Program-made: the position numbers and the translations under genes
Notes under the pieces: generated by a model
The model's database searches: none
Told to the model about the DNA's origin: nothing
The model's input: only the letters and a program-made list of their open reading frames with translations
NCBI GenBank assembly: GCA_030867875.1
Contig: JAOWCC010001634.1
Span: forward strand, 138,590,365-138,654,364
Direction: 5' to 3'
DNA: 64,000 bases
Origin: Actinernus sp. WN-2022
Lineage: Eukaryota; Cnidaria; Anthozoa; Actiniaria; Actinernidae
Shown here: positions 1 through 11,346 of the stretch, piece by piece
Position numbering within the stretch: the stretch's first letter is position 1
How the letters are laid out: each line of letters begins with the position of its first letter

Positions 1-435
1 TACGCTGGTGGGACGAAGTGACGTCACTTCCGTAAATGCAAACAAAGATGGCGGCGCCCATGTCTTCGCGGGACCAACTTTGAGGTGCTCGTTCTTAATA
101 CTAAAAACGTTTGATCAAATTTTAATACATTTTCTGAACAAAGAACATGTTGAAGATTCTTTTGAGCCCCAATGTGTTTTTCACTCGGGTATCCCTTTAA
201 GTGATTTTAGTGTTGATAGTAATTTTAAGTAAAGTTGATTAAAGGACAGAAATGAGAAAACAAAAACAAGAAAATATGTAAAACAAGGGCTGAGAAGGAA
301 AGAAAGTATATAGTAGAATAAATAATAATTATAATATAAATAATAACAGTAACAGGACTATAAGTATTCATAATTGCTGATAAGATCAGAAGTGATTTCT
401 TTTTTGAAGATATGCCTTTTTTTTAGTTTTGACGT

Positions 436-900
436 TTACTGGTATTTGATCCCAGACGATAATTCCATTTGTATTAATAAATCGTTTTTGTAATCAGTTC
501 TGGAATATTTAATAAAGAAGTGTTGGGATTTAGATTTTCTTGTATTATGTTGGTGAATATTACTAAGGGGTGTGAACATACTTAGGAACGTTTCACTTAA
601 ATTTTCATGGTAAATGTCGTACATAAAAAGGCTGGTATTAATTTTAAAAATATCATCCAAGGTTAAGATTTTTAATCTGTGAAAAAGTGGTGGAGTGTGT
701 TTATTCCAAGATTCATTAGATATGGCACGAATATCCTTTTTGTAGAATTCTTAATAATGGATTTAACAGGGTAGAATAAGCATTTTCCCAGAGTAAAATT
801 GCATAACGTTAATACGGATAGAAGAAGGAATAGTAGATCTGCTTCAGAACTGAAGGTGGTGCATAATATTTGGCCTTATAAATAATCTCTAATGTTTTTG
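436..900 (-). pseudogene. LINE C-terminal domain downstream of RT
   Basis: This is the region after the polymerase domain. The translated tail has the pattern of LINE C-termini: a segment with L-F-M-Y, then N-T-R-K-S, then charged residues and G-I-K-Y before the stop at 436. It lies directly downstream of the reverse transcriptase on the same strand. Frame changes between 660 and 900 break it. No independent function is expected; in related elements this region follows the thumb domain. Confidence 0.7.
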
Positions 901-1765
901 CTAATTTAGTTTTAATTGTGGCTATCTGTTGATTGGCATGTTAGGTGCTTATCAATGATTATACCTAAATATTTGGTATGGTCTTTTTCTGTGATTGTTT
1001 CATTGCCAATCTTTATATTTAGAGAATAGGGAGTTTTGAATTTAGGGGAGTGAAAATTAATAAAATTTGACTTTGTTATATTAAGGGAGAGCTTATTACT
1101 TAAAAGCCACTCTTGGATTTGTATAAGCTCTCTATTAATAACATATTCTAACTCATTTATATACTTATTTGAGTAATGGAGACTTGTATCATCAGCAAAT
1201 AGGAAAACGTCAAGATTTTGGGAATAATTTGAGATATCATTTATATATAGGAGAAATAAAATTGGACCTAGAACGCATCCTTGATGGACACCATTAATTA
1301 TTGTGAGTTCATTCGATAGGTTACCATTGATGGAAACTACTTGTTTTCTACTGACTAAATAAGATTTGAACCAGTTCAAAGCAGTACCCCTCGCACCATA
1401 GAGTTCTAGTTTATCAAGTAGTATGTCGTGATTAACAGTGTCGAAAGCTTTTGCAAAATCCAAGAAAATTACTGCAGAATAGCATTTATTTTCAAAGGAA
1501 TCAACAACCTTATTTAAGAGGTCAAGCACGGCCAGTACCGTTGATTTTTTTTTTGGAAGCCATATTGATGCTCAAAGATAATTATCTTCGACTATAAGAA
1601 TTGCTTTAACCATTTTAACATAGTTTGTTCGATTAATTTAGAGAATATAGGAAGAAGAGATATTGGTCTGAAATTTGTAATATTTAATTTTGAGCCACCT
1701 TTGTGCAGCGGAATTATTTTTTGCATTTTTAATTTTTTAGGGAAGCAGCCATTTACAAAAGGAGT
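900..1765 (-). pseudogene. LINE reverse transcriptase core
   Basis: Reverse transcriptase palm and fingers of the LINE. Visible motifs are F-R-P-I-S-L-L-P near 1660, D-F-A-K-A-F-D-T-V near 1450, G-V-H-Q-G-C-V-L-G-P near 1270 and the catalytic F-A-D-D near 1200, followed by N-K-L-S-L-N and K-Y-L-G-I. The catalytic aspartates are retained. The frame is broken near 1530, where it shifts between two open segments, so no full protein is made. In an intact element this domain copies the RNA at a nicked chromosomal target. Confidence 0.85.
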
Positions 1766-2396
1766 CATTTATTATTATTTCCAGTGGATCAGCTAAATTG
1801 TACGCAATCACAAGTTTGATTAATTTTGTAGGGAAATTATAGATTCCAGAGCTTTTGTTAACATCGAGGTTATCAATCAGTAATTTTACTTCATTGGGAG
1901 TAGTTGGATTTATAAAAAAGGAGTCAGTAATACAAGTACGAAGGTAATCTTTATGGGATTTTTTTGGTAATTTCAGTTTTGATACGAGGTTTGAGGAGAC
2001 TGAATTAAAGTATTTGTTAAATTTATTGGCAATTTTTAGGGGATTAGTAATTAGCTTTATTGTCTCCTTGGAGACAATAGCTGGTAGATTTATTGGTTTT
2101 AAGATTAATAAGGGTTTAAATACTTTGCCAGAGTTTTTCATGTTATTTTTAAATTTGTGAAAATAGTTAAGGTAATGATTTTTTTTCGAATGTCTAATCA
2201 GGTGATTTATTTTATTTCTATAACCTTTATATTTGTCGTAAAAAGTTATTTTCTTTGTTTTGATGAACTTATAATACATTTTATTTCTTTTATTCATAGA
2301 CTTGCGTATTCCTAATGTTATCCAGGGTTTGCTGGTTTGTTTTTCTTTTTTCTTGGATAATTTGACTAAAGGTGCATGATTATCAATGATCTCCAT
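1737..2396 (-). pseudogene. LINE ORF2 linker between endonuclease and RT
   Basis: A basic 219-residue open segment containing H-A-P-L-V and K-P-W-I-T, then a lysine-rich helix and an N-K-F-N-K-Y-F-N motif. It ends with the start of the RT fingers (S-S-G-I-Y-N-F-P-T). This is the usual sequence between the endonuclease and RT of CR1-like ORF2 proteins. It ends at a frameshift near 1737, where the RT continues in another frame. Confidence 0.75.
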
Positions 2397-2670
2397 AAGA
2401 GTATTATGGAGGAAGTTGTATTTTGCATTTGTACACTGTAACTTAGATAATTCATCAACAAAATTTATTTTTTCAACATCATTTATAAACTTGTCATTTT
2501 GGAAATTTGAGTAATTTCTTTTATAGACACTTCCAGTAGGTTTTAGAGTAATATTAGTATCAGTTAGTATAAGAAACTAGGTAAATGGTCTGTAATATGT
2601 GGTATTAAATTTCCAGCAATAGTGTTTGAGTTGAAGGAGTTTGTGAAGAAGTGATCAATTAAGAGTTGGA

Positions 2671-3262
2671 TTAGCATGATCTGAGAATCTTGTTGGTTGA
2701 GTAATTTGAGGTAACATAATTAAAAGTATGACAAGAGAAGATGTAAATAATCATTAATATGTTTCTTAGTGTCTCTCCTGTAAGAATTATAGGTTGATTT
2801 TCTTTATTTGCTGTAGATAAAGTTTCATCTAAGTATAGTCTAAAAAAAATATTTGGATTTGTAGGATTAGGATGCAAATAAATTACGCATATTAGAAGAT
2901 TATGTTTACGTTCATTAAGAATTTCTATCCAGAGTGCTTGAAATTCACATTCATCAGAGAAATGGGTTTCTGATAGATCATTCCTTCGAATGTATAAGAC
3001 TTCATTTTTAACACAGAACCCACAGCCACTATTTGTAGTTACTCCTGGTAAATTTTCAAAATCATGATATCCTTCCAATTCGGGAGGAGAGAAAGACTTA
3101 TTTTTATTTTTTGGGTTCCAAGTTTCGGATAGTGCTACAATATTAAAATATTAAAATATTAAAGTCCAGACTATTTATTAATTCTGATAGACCTTCAAAG
3201 TTGTGATTTAGACTCCATATGTTTGAATGAATAACAGACAATGTTACTATATTTATGTTTAT
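2671..3262 (-). pseudogene. LINE AP-like endonuclease fragment
   Basis: The N-terminal part of the endonuclease has H-S-N-I-W-S-L-N and then A-L-S-E-T-W, the conserved strand that carries the catalytic glutamate. After a short duplicated AT block (around 3140-3160) shifts the frame, the fold continues to I-C-V-I-Y-L-H-P-N near 2880. The C-terminal half, with the usual S-D-H motif, is not seen as an open frame. This enzyme nicks target DNA in active elements; here it is broken. Confidence 0.75.
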
Positions 3263-3334
3263 ATTCTGTATGATTAGTTTATGGAAGTCATGTAATGAGT
3301 AGTACTTAACGAGAGCTTGCAATGGGAAAATTGT

Positions 3335-3905
3335 TCAAACAACTGGAATAACTGCAGTAGTGATCATTTCGTACAGTTATCTTTCAAATTAGACGATATT
3401 AAAAACCGCTGGCAAATAAAAAGCTATTCTGTTTAACCAGGATGAAAATATTCGAAGACACTTTCCCAGGTAATGGGTTTATGTGAATTTTTCCCAGCTC
3501 AGAAGAAGTTGTCACAGATTCCCAGGAAAGTTAAAATTTCCTAGCCAAATAAAAAACAAATCCCAGGGTGGGTCAGGGAATATTCCTTGCATGCTAAAAA
3601 AACCAGGCTCAACTTCCAGGAGTCAAAACATGTTCCTGGCATGTTAGTCGCTCCCAGGAGTCAAGGTACTTTTTTTACCATTCCCAGGAGGCGAGGCATA
3701 TTTCTATTGTATTCCCAAGAGCCAAAAGTAATTGTGAGCGGACCCTGTGAAATATTATCAAATTTCCAAATTCCAAATTTTAAGGATCCCAGGACTATTG
3801 ATAATCGCCAATGAGCGAGCGATGTATTTTTCGAATGCTTCCAGGATCTATTTTATGTCAGAAAAATTCCCAGGGTAAATACCTCTGCAGAATAGCTTAT
3901 TGAAA
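3335..3905. repeat. TCCCAGGAG-type repeat block inside the LINE
   Basis: At least three neighbouring units of about 30 bp, each starting TCCCAGGAG or TCCCAAGAG (around 3650, 3684 and 3713), sit among further scattered CCCAGG words between 3460 and 3880. The block lies between the LINE zinc-finger segment and its endonuclease, so it is either an insertion or an expanded minisatellite. No coding signal is seen. Edges are approximate. Confidence 0.6.
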
Positions 3906-4433
3906 GAATATAGCTTCATTGCAGGCTCCTGACTTAAAATCAGGATCGTATGGGATTTCATTGTCTGGGTTAGTGTCAAGTCAGGTTTGTTGATAGAAGG
4001 GCCATGGTAAAGATTTAAGTTCTATATTATTTAGGGATAAGGATTTTAGGCATGAACAGTTTATATTACTATTGTAGGTACTAAGCTGTGAAAACTCATT
4101 TACATTTCTGAATGGAAAATTACTCGATATGCATAAATAACAACACCAATTTGAGTTTTTGGGGTTGAAGTTTACTACTTCATCAATTGAAAGATAAGTG
4201 CATTTTATAAGAAATTTATGGTGACAGGATATACAGACGATACTGCTTTGGATAGGTTTCGTTTTCCTCTTACAAATAGAACATTTAGAAATATATTTTT
4301 GAGTATGTCCAATGCTGTCACTAACTAAAGTTAGAGTTATTTTTGGTCTACAGATACTACCCAGAGGTAGGTTCGTATTGTATGACAGGGACAGTAACTG
4401 AAAGTTTGTAATAAACGAGAATGGAAAAATCAA
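3905..4433 (-). pseudogene. LINE PHD-like zinc finger segment
   Basis: The translation shows C-S-I-C, C-I-S-C-H, C-T-Y-L and W-C-C-Y-L-C, a Cys/His spacing like the PHD-type finger found in ORF1 or the ORF2 N-terminus of many CR1-group LINEs. The frame stops near 3981, but similar-looking sequence continues past that stop to about 3910. The finger is inferred to bind nucleic acid or protein in active copies; its exact role is not known to me. Confidence 0.65.
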
Positions 4434-4439
4434 TACTCT

Positions 4440-4865
4440 GCATTTTAGACAAAACCAAGTGTCAGGGCATAACGATAAAGATAGTAGCTTTTTCTTGGTT
4501 AATTAACACACTTGGCATGAAGCCATGTTTAAGTCGTGGGTCGTTTTCGATTTCAGATTTGCTCTCTTAGTGTATACTAAGTCCCTGGTTTTCCTGTTGT
4601 AGAATTTCACGATAATACTAGCATTCGGTTTGATTGAGTTCCTATGGCAAGCTTCAATGTCATTTGGTGTTTTGTTTAACTCTAAACCATTACACCTTGA
4701 AGTCGTCGTACTGTTTGCAATTGGAAATCATTTCTTGGCTTTTGATGACTTTACTTAACTTCTTGTCAACTTATTTTAATTATGTCGTAGTTTCATCGTA
4801 TCGTTTAATTCTCTCAGCAATTTTTCTATGCTGTCAAATCTTCCTTCCATTTCAGCCATAGTTTA
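4440..4865 (-). pseudogene. LINE ORF1 remnant
   Basis: A minus-strand start near 4861 gives M-A-E-M-E-G-R-F with a charged helix typical of ORF1 coiled coils. Further on, after a frame change, the segment S-I-I-V-K-F-Y-N-R-K-T-R-D matches the pattern of LINE ORF1 proteins, followed in another frame by H-G-F-M-P-S-V-L-I-N. At least two frameshifts are present. This places the 5' end of the LINE near 4865. Confidence 0.6.
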
Positions 4866-6709
4866 CCAAATTTTATAGCTCACAGATCACAATGTCATAG
4901 TAATCTGTAAATGTACATGCAACTCAGTTTAGTGGTAGATTAGTTTCAGGAGAAGAAAAATCCCCGCCATCTTGGTTCGCTGCCGCTGACCATATCCTTT
5001 TCAACTAACTTGTACTTTTCAATTTCACCCAAGGATCGTATACTAATGACTTTATTTAACGTTTGATTGAACATTTTCATTTTGTGATGCGTGACCAACG
5101 CGTTTTATGTGTTTTTGGTGGACACCTCGCATGGCTCTGGCCCGTTCGTGCCTCGGCGTTTTTGGCTTTTTTTGTCATGCAATTATCTATGTACCTTTTC
5201 TTTAATTTTATAATGAATTCCAAAATAAAGTTGTCCAACAAACAAACAAACACAGCTCAATGCTTGATTATGTCAAGCAATACACAGATTGTTAGTCATT
5301 TTGCATATTTGTTTCGATTTTCACCATCCTACATGTGCACGAGGTTCATCAGCTAATAACAAAATATTATGCAAGTAACTGTATCTCCAAACACCATGAA
5401 CAGCCCCTTCAATGCCAGACGGGTACTGCAATTATAGATATAACAAAACTGATATTTTCCTAAATGGAAGATTATTTATATAATGCACAAAACAGTTCAT
5501 TTTTATATAATTATAGGTCCTTATGTGGTATCAGTAACTTCCTCGAAATTCCGAAGGCTTGACAAGTCCTGCCGGTTTTATGTTTCGAGAAACATCCATG
5601 ATTTGTTCCTATTAAACCTGAATAACAGTAATAGCAGTAAACACAACAACAACTATTTCAGTATTGTGTCCTACTACGTATCAACACTATAACTATACTA
5701 GAAGTAATCATAGATTACCAAAGTGCGTTCGACATATGTTTTGTAAGAGAAAGGACTGGGCTTCCTTAAAATCGGTTCTAATGTAAAATTGTACAGGGGA
5801 ACATATTAACCGATTTAAAAAATACGTTAATCGATACTGAGGTAGATGAGAACATCGTACATTTAGTTGTCAAATAATTTATTTGTCCACAATTGGAGAA
5901 ACCACGATTGTTTTTTGCCAAGTTTGGCAATTTACGATTAGATTTCGACTTCGACTCCAGTTGGATGAGCGAATACAATCGGCATCATGTTTATTTACTC
6001 GTGCCGAAGTCAAATTGCAAAGGTGTTTGACAGTCACTCATGCCCAGTAATATAAATTCTCGCTTCTCTGCCTACGAAGTCCTGATCAAGCAAAATGCGA
6101 CATGACTCATTTGAATACAACAACAACAAGTATTTATTCATACTCTGTCTTGTATTTTTTACATGGAGTGTAAATAAATGTAATTGCCATAGTTAGAGTA
6201 TTGGGATACCAGAAGTAGCTTAGAAGAAAAAAAACTAATCGAGTCTTCCAATTTTAGCAATTTCCGTTTAGAAAAGGCCGAACAAAAACAAAACCGGCTA
6301 GCAGAACGTTGCTTACCCAACCATTGTAACAAACCCTAACCCCCTAACCACACATTCCTGAAGTGACAGTGTACATATTCATTATGCAGTTAAGCCAGAA
6401 GACCAGTTCAAGAAACTAGACAACGACATGTTTTTCAACCATTTCCTTTTCGTTTTAGAAGAGTTTGGAGCCCTTTGGATGCCTTCAGACATTTCTGGTA
6501 GACAACAGTTCAGTGTAATGAAATCGACATTAGTTCACGCAGGTCACTGGTAATTGTTTTAGATCATTGCTCATGTTTGTTTTCTCTTTAGCAGTAATTC
6601 AAATAAGGCAATATCGTATTCTATTTACATTTCCTTCTTCTTACAATACTTTTGCCAAGTTTTCGTTGTACACTGTACTTCCCATTTGTGGTTTGACAGG
6701 CCATTCTCG
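4866..6709. other. No gene seen; intergenic or intronic DNA
   Basis: AT-rich DNA with a short AACA run near 5238-5252. Open frames are short and lack recognisable domains or convincing start contexts. Earlier exons of the EMI/EGF gene could lie here or further upstream, but none could be identified. Confidence 0.5.
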
Positions 6710-7750
6710 CACTCAATCAATCAATCAATCAATCATTTATTTATACACATAACGCCTAGGCCTTAAAAACTCATTGAAACGCGCACGTGTTCATATGTAT
6801 AAAGACAGTTATGATAAATCTACTATAATAATATTAATACTAGTTACAATTTGCCTACTGATTGGCATCTAATCTATAAAAACAAATACGCGAAATCTAC
6901 TATAAAAATGCCCTAGAGTTAAAAATATAATATACACTCGTTTACGGTTACAATCAAACTACAATGTACTATAAAAATACCACACTAGTTTAAATCTATG
7001 TGCTAATTACATTCGAGAACACCGCTCCAAGATGCACATACAGAATATGCAAGAGCAATGGCTATGTATACACCCTACATACGTATCCAACAACAATATA
7101 TCGACAAACGGGTGTATTTTAGGATATTACTATACATATGCCGCTAAATCACAGTTCAAAAGTTAGATATTTATTAGACATTATTTTTAATGTCTTTGTG
7201 TTTAATAGGAGCTGCGCGTACTTTAGCCGGTAGATTATTCCATAGGTGGCTGGTAATGTAAGCGTAAGAGTTCTTTGACCAGTTCGAATTAAAGCGAGAT
7301 TGTTCCAGTTTTGTACCGGAGCCACGTAAATCGTAGTGAGATAAACGTATAGCTTACACAATTTCTGAATATACGATGGACCTTGCTCTGTCATACATTA
7401 AAAAAAAAAAAATGATTGAAAATATATTCGGTGCTTAAGTGTTCGTATGTTAACTAATTGTAGGGCGCTTTCGTAAGTGTTTGATTTAGCTAGACAGTCC
7501 TAAAATTGTTCTAATAATGTAAAAACTGATTGGCATCCTCCAGCTTATCAGATTGTGTCTTTGCAATACCAGCAAGGACAGGACTACAATATTCTAAGTG
7601 TGGGAGTACAAACGCTTTGTAGAGCCCTCCCTATCATTACGTCTGGTGGAACAAATCGTCTAATTCTACGAAGTACTCGATTGGATCATCGCGACGAAAG
7701 TATGCGAAACAATAAAAGTGGTCAAACATTTGCGCGTCGTGCTGTAAAAA
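6710..7750 (-). pseudogene. LINE 3' fragment (RT thumb to C-terminus, 3' UTR and tail)
   Basis: On the minus strand, near 7615, the segment F-V-L-P-H-L-E-Y-C-S-P-V matches the region after the RT palm in LINEs. Near 7250 the motif L-W-N-N-L-P-A-K-V-R, preceded by L-R-G-S-G-T-K-L, is the usual ORF2 C-terminus, ending at a stop near 7178. The 3' end carries a tetranucleotide tail (ATCA units at 6714-6733 on the plus strand), as CR1-like elements do. The copy is 5'-truncated and has frameshifts, plus a poly-A stretch at 7399-7411. Confidence 0.75.
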
Positions 7751-7767
7751 TCACGTAAGCGGAGAAG

Positions 7768-7872
7768 TAGCCTCCTCCGCAGCTCTTGTTAGGGGTTCTA
7801 TCCTACCTCCCTAGAGGGAGGTAGGAGAGGAAGGTAGGAGAGAACCCCTAAGAAGAGCTGCGGGGGAGGCTA
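7768..7872. mobile_element. Palindromic MITE with 9-bp target duplication
   Basis: The arms begin TAGCCTCCTCCGCAGCTC and end in the inverted counterpart, forming a near-complete hairpin of 105 bp. It is flanked on both sides by GCGGAGAAG (7759-7767 and 7873-7881). A 9-bp duplication is typical of Mutator-like elements. Its first bases, TAGCCT, match those of the 391-bp element at 41507-41897, which also has a 9-bp duplication. Confidence 0.8.
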
Positions 7873-7881
7873 GCGGAGAAG

Positions 7882-8828
7882 TGACTTTGCTAATTGTTGA
7901 TCCCTTCAACTCCGGGGTGTACTCCACACGTAAAGCTGCTTGTACTATGTCTCCTGTTCTTACTTTTTTCTAAGCGTTCATAGAATGATTCTGACTAACA
8001 AATCTACAAATCTGGTTTTATTTCACTGAATGAAAACGTCATCTGTTTTCACCCCAATGGCGCCTCGTGTCTCACTTTTCATTTTTGCCATCGGCGCGCT
8101 TCACCAAACTCGTCGCGCCTTCGGCGCTCACCGTAAACTAAGGCAAAACTTTAGCCTCTGGAACCCAGGGTAACGAGCGTGCAACAGCTGAATAAACAAA
8201 AGTAAAGCTTAGTTTTTCCACTATTTTTTTCAAGTATATTATCAAAATCTAAAGGAGCACATGATAAAATACTTATTGATTGGGTTGGGTTGGACAGAAT
8301 TGGGAAAATATATCTCTCGCTCATTTTGTATATACGGACACCCTGCGCACGGTTCGCACATCATGACCTGGAGCCAAATATTTTCCCACCCAGCCCTCCC
8401 ATGTGAACTCAGTCAATAAGTACTGTATTCCTCTTTGCCGTTCTAGACGTCGCCGTCCTATGGTTACAGTGAAAACAGCTCAAGCATTCCTCCCTAGAGC
8501 CAGAAATGAAGTTCATTAATGGCAATTTGATGTATCTGCTGTAAACAAACATACAGAATTCACAATAGGCCTCAATTCAAAACTTGAATTCTGAAGCTAC
8601 CATATTTCCATGGATTCCAAAACATCGTTTGTTATAATATGGACTTCACTGCAGCCGTGTGAAAATAACTACTCATTGTGCACAATGCGATACGTTGGTA
8701 ATAGTTGCCTATTTTGGTCATAGCACGTACTTAGTTGGTTGTAAAATGTTATGATCTCTTCTTTCAAAGTGCAGACTAAAGTATTTCGTTTCGCCGCCAT
8801 CTTTCTATTGTCCAAAGTCATACGGGAG
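7882..8828. other. No gene seen
   Basis: No open frame with a recognisable domain. A GC-richer stretch around 8060-8180 resembles dispersed repeat DNA but could not be assigned. Confidence 0.5.
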
Positions 8829-9125
8829 CAGGGGTGGCGCAGTGGTTAATTATATAAGCGCTTCGCCTCTCACCTCTGTGGCCCAGGTTCGAATCCCGGA
8901 AGCGGCGCCATATGTGAGTTGAGTTTGTTGGTATCTCGCCCTTGCTCCGAGGGTTTTTCTCCGGGTTCTCCGGTTTTCCTCCCTCCTCAAAAACCAACCC
9001 GCTAAATTCCAATTCGACCCTGGAGTTCGTCGGAATACTTAAACATAAGCCTCTGGCTTGGGAGACACGGTAACGGCTTCCTGTATCTTCGACGTAAAAT
9101 AGACCATTTATTTTATTTTATTATA
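8829..9125 (+). mobile_element. tRNA-derived SINE
   Basis: The head contains an RNA polymerase III A box (TGGCGCAGTGG, near 8833) and a B box (GGTTCGAATCC, 8887-8897), spaced as in a tRNA gene. A tRNA-unrelated body follows, and the 3' end is an ATTTT-rich tail near 9108-9122. It is too long and imperfectly folded to be a working tRNA. SINEs of this kind depend on a LINE partner for copying; the partner cannot be named from this window. Minus-strand open frames across it are not genes. Confidence 0.85.
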
Positions 9126-9828
9126 CAAGTACAAGCCTTTTGTTCATTAATCCAATCAGAATTCGTGTTTTGAATTGAGGCTCATTTTGAATTTTGCAAG
9201 TTTGTTTTCAACAGTGAACGTTTGTAACGAAGAATGAAATCAAATTTCCAATAATGAACTTCATTTACGTCTCTAGGGAAGAACGTTTGACCAGTTTTAC
9301 CTGTTTCGAATCTTTTATCCATACGTTTTCCAATCTCGTCCCCAGAGCCCACGCATTTTAAAAGCGAGATTGAACCTTTTCTAGATTTCTTCTCCACAAG
9401 CAGTTACAAAAACGAAAGGAGCCATCTCATCTTGTTTGTCGTATATGGAAAGAAACACTGTAGCTATTAATTCCTACTGCGTTGGTTTCTGTTTTATATC
9501 CATTTTTTCTGACAGACGTAACGTGCACGAAACACGTCGAGGCATTGAGCAAGAGCATAATCCCCCCACGCGCCATGGGTACATAAAACAAGTGTGACGA
9601 GTTCTCGCCAGGTGAATATGCACTGTCAGCTTGCTAGACAGTGCTTGTTAGGGTGGCTCCTGTCAAGAACTTCAAGCATAAACACCAAGTATGAGGAGCT
9701 TAACCCAGTAGATTTAACACAGTAGATTATCATGCAGACGCCTAGCTGGATCGTTTTGCGTCATTTGTAAATCATCAGTGTTTACATGCACGTGTATCAT
9801 GTTGTAACTGTACTTTTTGTGCAAATAG
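9126..9828. other. No gene seen; upstream intron of the EGF gene
   Basis: No recognisable coding segment. The next exon begins at 9829 with a split codon, so at least one exon of the EGF gene must lie further upstream. It was not found in 1-9828. Confidence 0.4.
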
Positions 9829-9938
9829 TACGGTCTACATTCAAAAGTGGGTGACTCGTTATGTGAGCGTCAGAAGAACACGTCCAGTTTACTACTGTGC
9901 ACCAGGATGGTCACAGCAAGGCGACGAGTGTCCTAATC
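9829..9938 (+). CDS. EMI/EGF protein, exon with end of EMI domain
   Basis: An internal exon with an AG acceptor at 9827-9828 and a GTGAGT donor at 9939. The frame reads V-Y-I-Q-K-W-V-T-R-Y then R-P-V-Y-Y-C-A-P-G-W-S-Q, the closing motif of an EMI domain (normally C-C-P-G-W; here the first of the two Cys is retained and the second is Ala). The last partial codon joins the next exon in phase 1 to give P-I-C-S-G-G-C. EMI domains occur at the N-terminus of extracellular proteins such as MEGF6 and EGFL7. The preceding exons are not identified. Confidence 0.75.
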
Positions 9939-10021
9939 GTGAGTTCAGTCTATCACGACGTATTTCTTGTAAATCTTTATATTTTCTAAATAAATTAACT
10001 CAAGTCAATAAAGTTTCAGCT

Positions 10022-10558
10022 ACAGGGGCGTAGCTAGAGTTTGATGTAGGGTGGGGTTCCTAACCGCTCAATCCGTAAGCGCAAAACAAGCGCTGTAGGA
10101 TCGTGACTCGCAGTGCAAAGGTGAGCTGGAAGAGGATCCGGCGGAATGCACTCGAAAAAAAAAAGAAAATCTAAGGTCTCTTAAATGACATTTCCTGCAT
10201 TATGCGAGTAAGAAGCACATGCATGCACACTCGGTCTCTATTTGTCTTTTTTATCATTTTCTTTGTTTCATTTTTCTTCTGGCTTAGAAAAAGGAGAGGT
10301 TTCTTTCCTTAGGGAAAGGGAGATGGGTTACGGATGCCCGGGACCTCCCATGGTATCAATCTTGAAAACGAGCCCTACACAGCCACCTGGAACAGGCACC
10401 TCGAATCGCTAACTTTAAAATTAATGCAGGATATTCTCTAGTACTTTGGTGTGTTTTCTCATGCACCATTGGCGTATGATAATAGTGTGTGCATGTAGTG
10501 ATCCTGTTACTACATAGCATTTTCTTACATTTACTGATAGTTTAATTTTCCTTATCAG
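10022..10558. other. Intron with a possible hAT terminus
   Basis: Just after exon 9829-9938 the intron has CAGGGGCGTAGCTAG at 10023, which resembles the end of a hAT-type DNA transposon. No matching inverted end was found nearby, so it is a fragment or coincidence. Nothing else is recognised. Confidence 0.3.
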
Positions 10559-10655
10559 CTATCTGCTCAGGAGGATGTCAGAATGCAGGGCGATGCAGTA
10601 GTCCTGGAGTGTGTCAGTGTTCAGCTGGTTGGACTGGACCACGTTGTAGAACAAG
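10559..10655 (+). CDS. EMI/EGF protein, first EGF-like exon
   Basis: The acceptor is TTATCAG before 10559 and the donor is GTAAGT at 10656. It encodes one EGF module with six cysteines in the pattern C-x3-C-x5-C-x4-PG-x1-C-x1-C-x5-GW-x4-C. This is the type without the calcium-binding D-x-D/N-E consensus, as found directly after the EMI domain in MEGF6- and EGFL7-like proteins. Both borders are phase 1, and the first codon is completed from the previous exon. The following intron is about 25 kb, from 10656 to 35699. Confidence 0.85.
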
Positions 10656-10879
10656 TAAGTTTCATTAGTCCCCATCGATTTGTATAGTTTTTACATAAAC
10701 ATGCAGTTTCGGGTGCAATTTGGGATTCATGCGTACAAGTGTTTTTTTCAAAGAGGTAATTGTGTCAGCTTCATTCTGAAGCTTTCGCTTTTGATTTAGA
10801 GATTGCCAAATTCCTGATTTTGAGTGCAGTTACGCTTAAACTGGACTACTCCCAGCCAATCGGAATTTAGAAATATTGT

Positions 10880-11045
10880 TGAATATATCTAACAATTATT
10901 CACCGAAGTGGGGGTGAATAGTATATAGTGGTTATAACTCATCAAATATTTTCTCTCGCACGTGATTGGTTGAATGCGTCACGTGACATATATTTTCTAT
11001 CCGCCAGCCGGAAATATCAGCGAATACACCCCCTGTGAGAAATAT
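10880..11045. repeat. MITE fragment related to 34640-34760
   Basis: Words such as CACGTGATTGGTTGAATGCG, ATATTTTCTCTCGC and a block ending in CGAATACACCCCCTGTGAG recur in inverted orientation at 34650-34760. The shared block is about 130 bp. No coding potential; it is a dispersed palindromic repeat fragment. Confidence 0.55.
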
Positions 11046-11119
11046 AATCATTTCCTAGACAAAAGAACAACATTAATTTCCGTTTTTTCACACAATTTGT
11101 GAATGAAAAGGTGTTACAA

Positions 11120-11242
11120 ATGGCAGAGTGATTCGCCTCAACTTCTGAGGAACAGATAAATATTCTCATAGACAAAACCACACCGGAAAATACCAAAACA
11201 TCCACATCTTTTGCCGTGAAATTGTTTGACAATTTAAAATAG
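11120..11242 (+). pseudogene. Crypton/KIAA1958-like tyrosine recombinase, 5' exon
   Basis: The frame from ATG at 11120 reads M-A-E, then a TGA stop, then F-A-S-T-S-E-E-Q and P-E-N-T-K-T-S-T. Loss of an arginine codon by CGA to TGA would explain the stop. This is the typical N-terminus of KIAA1958/Crypton (DUF3504) proteins. It ends in a stop at 11242. The next coding part starts after a pyrimidine-rich tract and AG at about 11346. Together with the pieces at 11347, 11956 and 25207 it forms one disrupted gene. Confidence 0.6.
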
Positions 11243-11346
11243 TTTCAAATGTTTCAAAGTACGAACATGCTTGAAAGTTTTCATTGCACATCAGTAGTCA
11301 ATAATTTCCATGTCTTCATAAATAAAAATTCCTATATTTTTTACAG

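Larger units (their letters stand above)
240..4865 (-). mobile_element. Decayed CR1/Jockey-like LINE (non-LTR retrotransposon)
   Basis: The element is read on the minus strand. In 5' to 3' order it has an ORF1 remnant, a PHD-like zinc finger, an AP-type endonuclease, a reverse transcriptase and a C-terminal tail, in the usual order of CR1-group LINEs. The 3' UTR is AT-rich (about 240-432). All coding parts carry frameshifts or stops, so the copy is dead. A repeat block of about 0.6 kb (3335-3905) interrupts it between the zinc finger and the endonuclease. The clade call is by domain order only; neighbouring CR1/L2/Jockey clades cannot be separated by eye. Confidence 0.85.

Noticed and set aside
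8818..9012. 64-codon minus-strand open frame
   Set aside because: It overlaps the tRNA-derived SINE and shows no protein motif.
10023..10037. hAT terminus CAGGGGCGTAGCTAG
   Set aside because: No inverted partner and no duplication found; noted only as a possible fragment.
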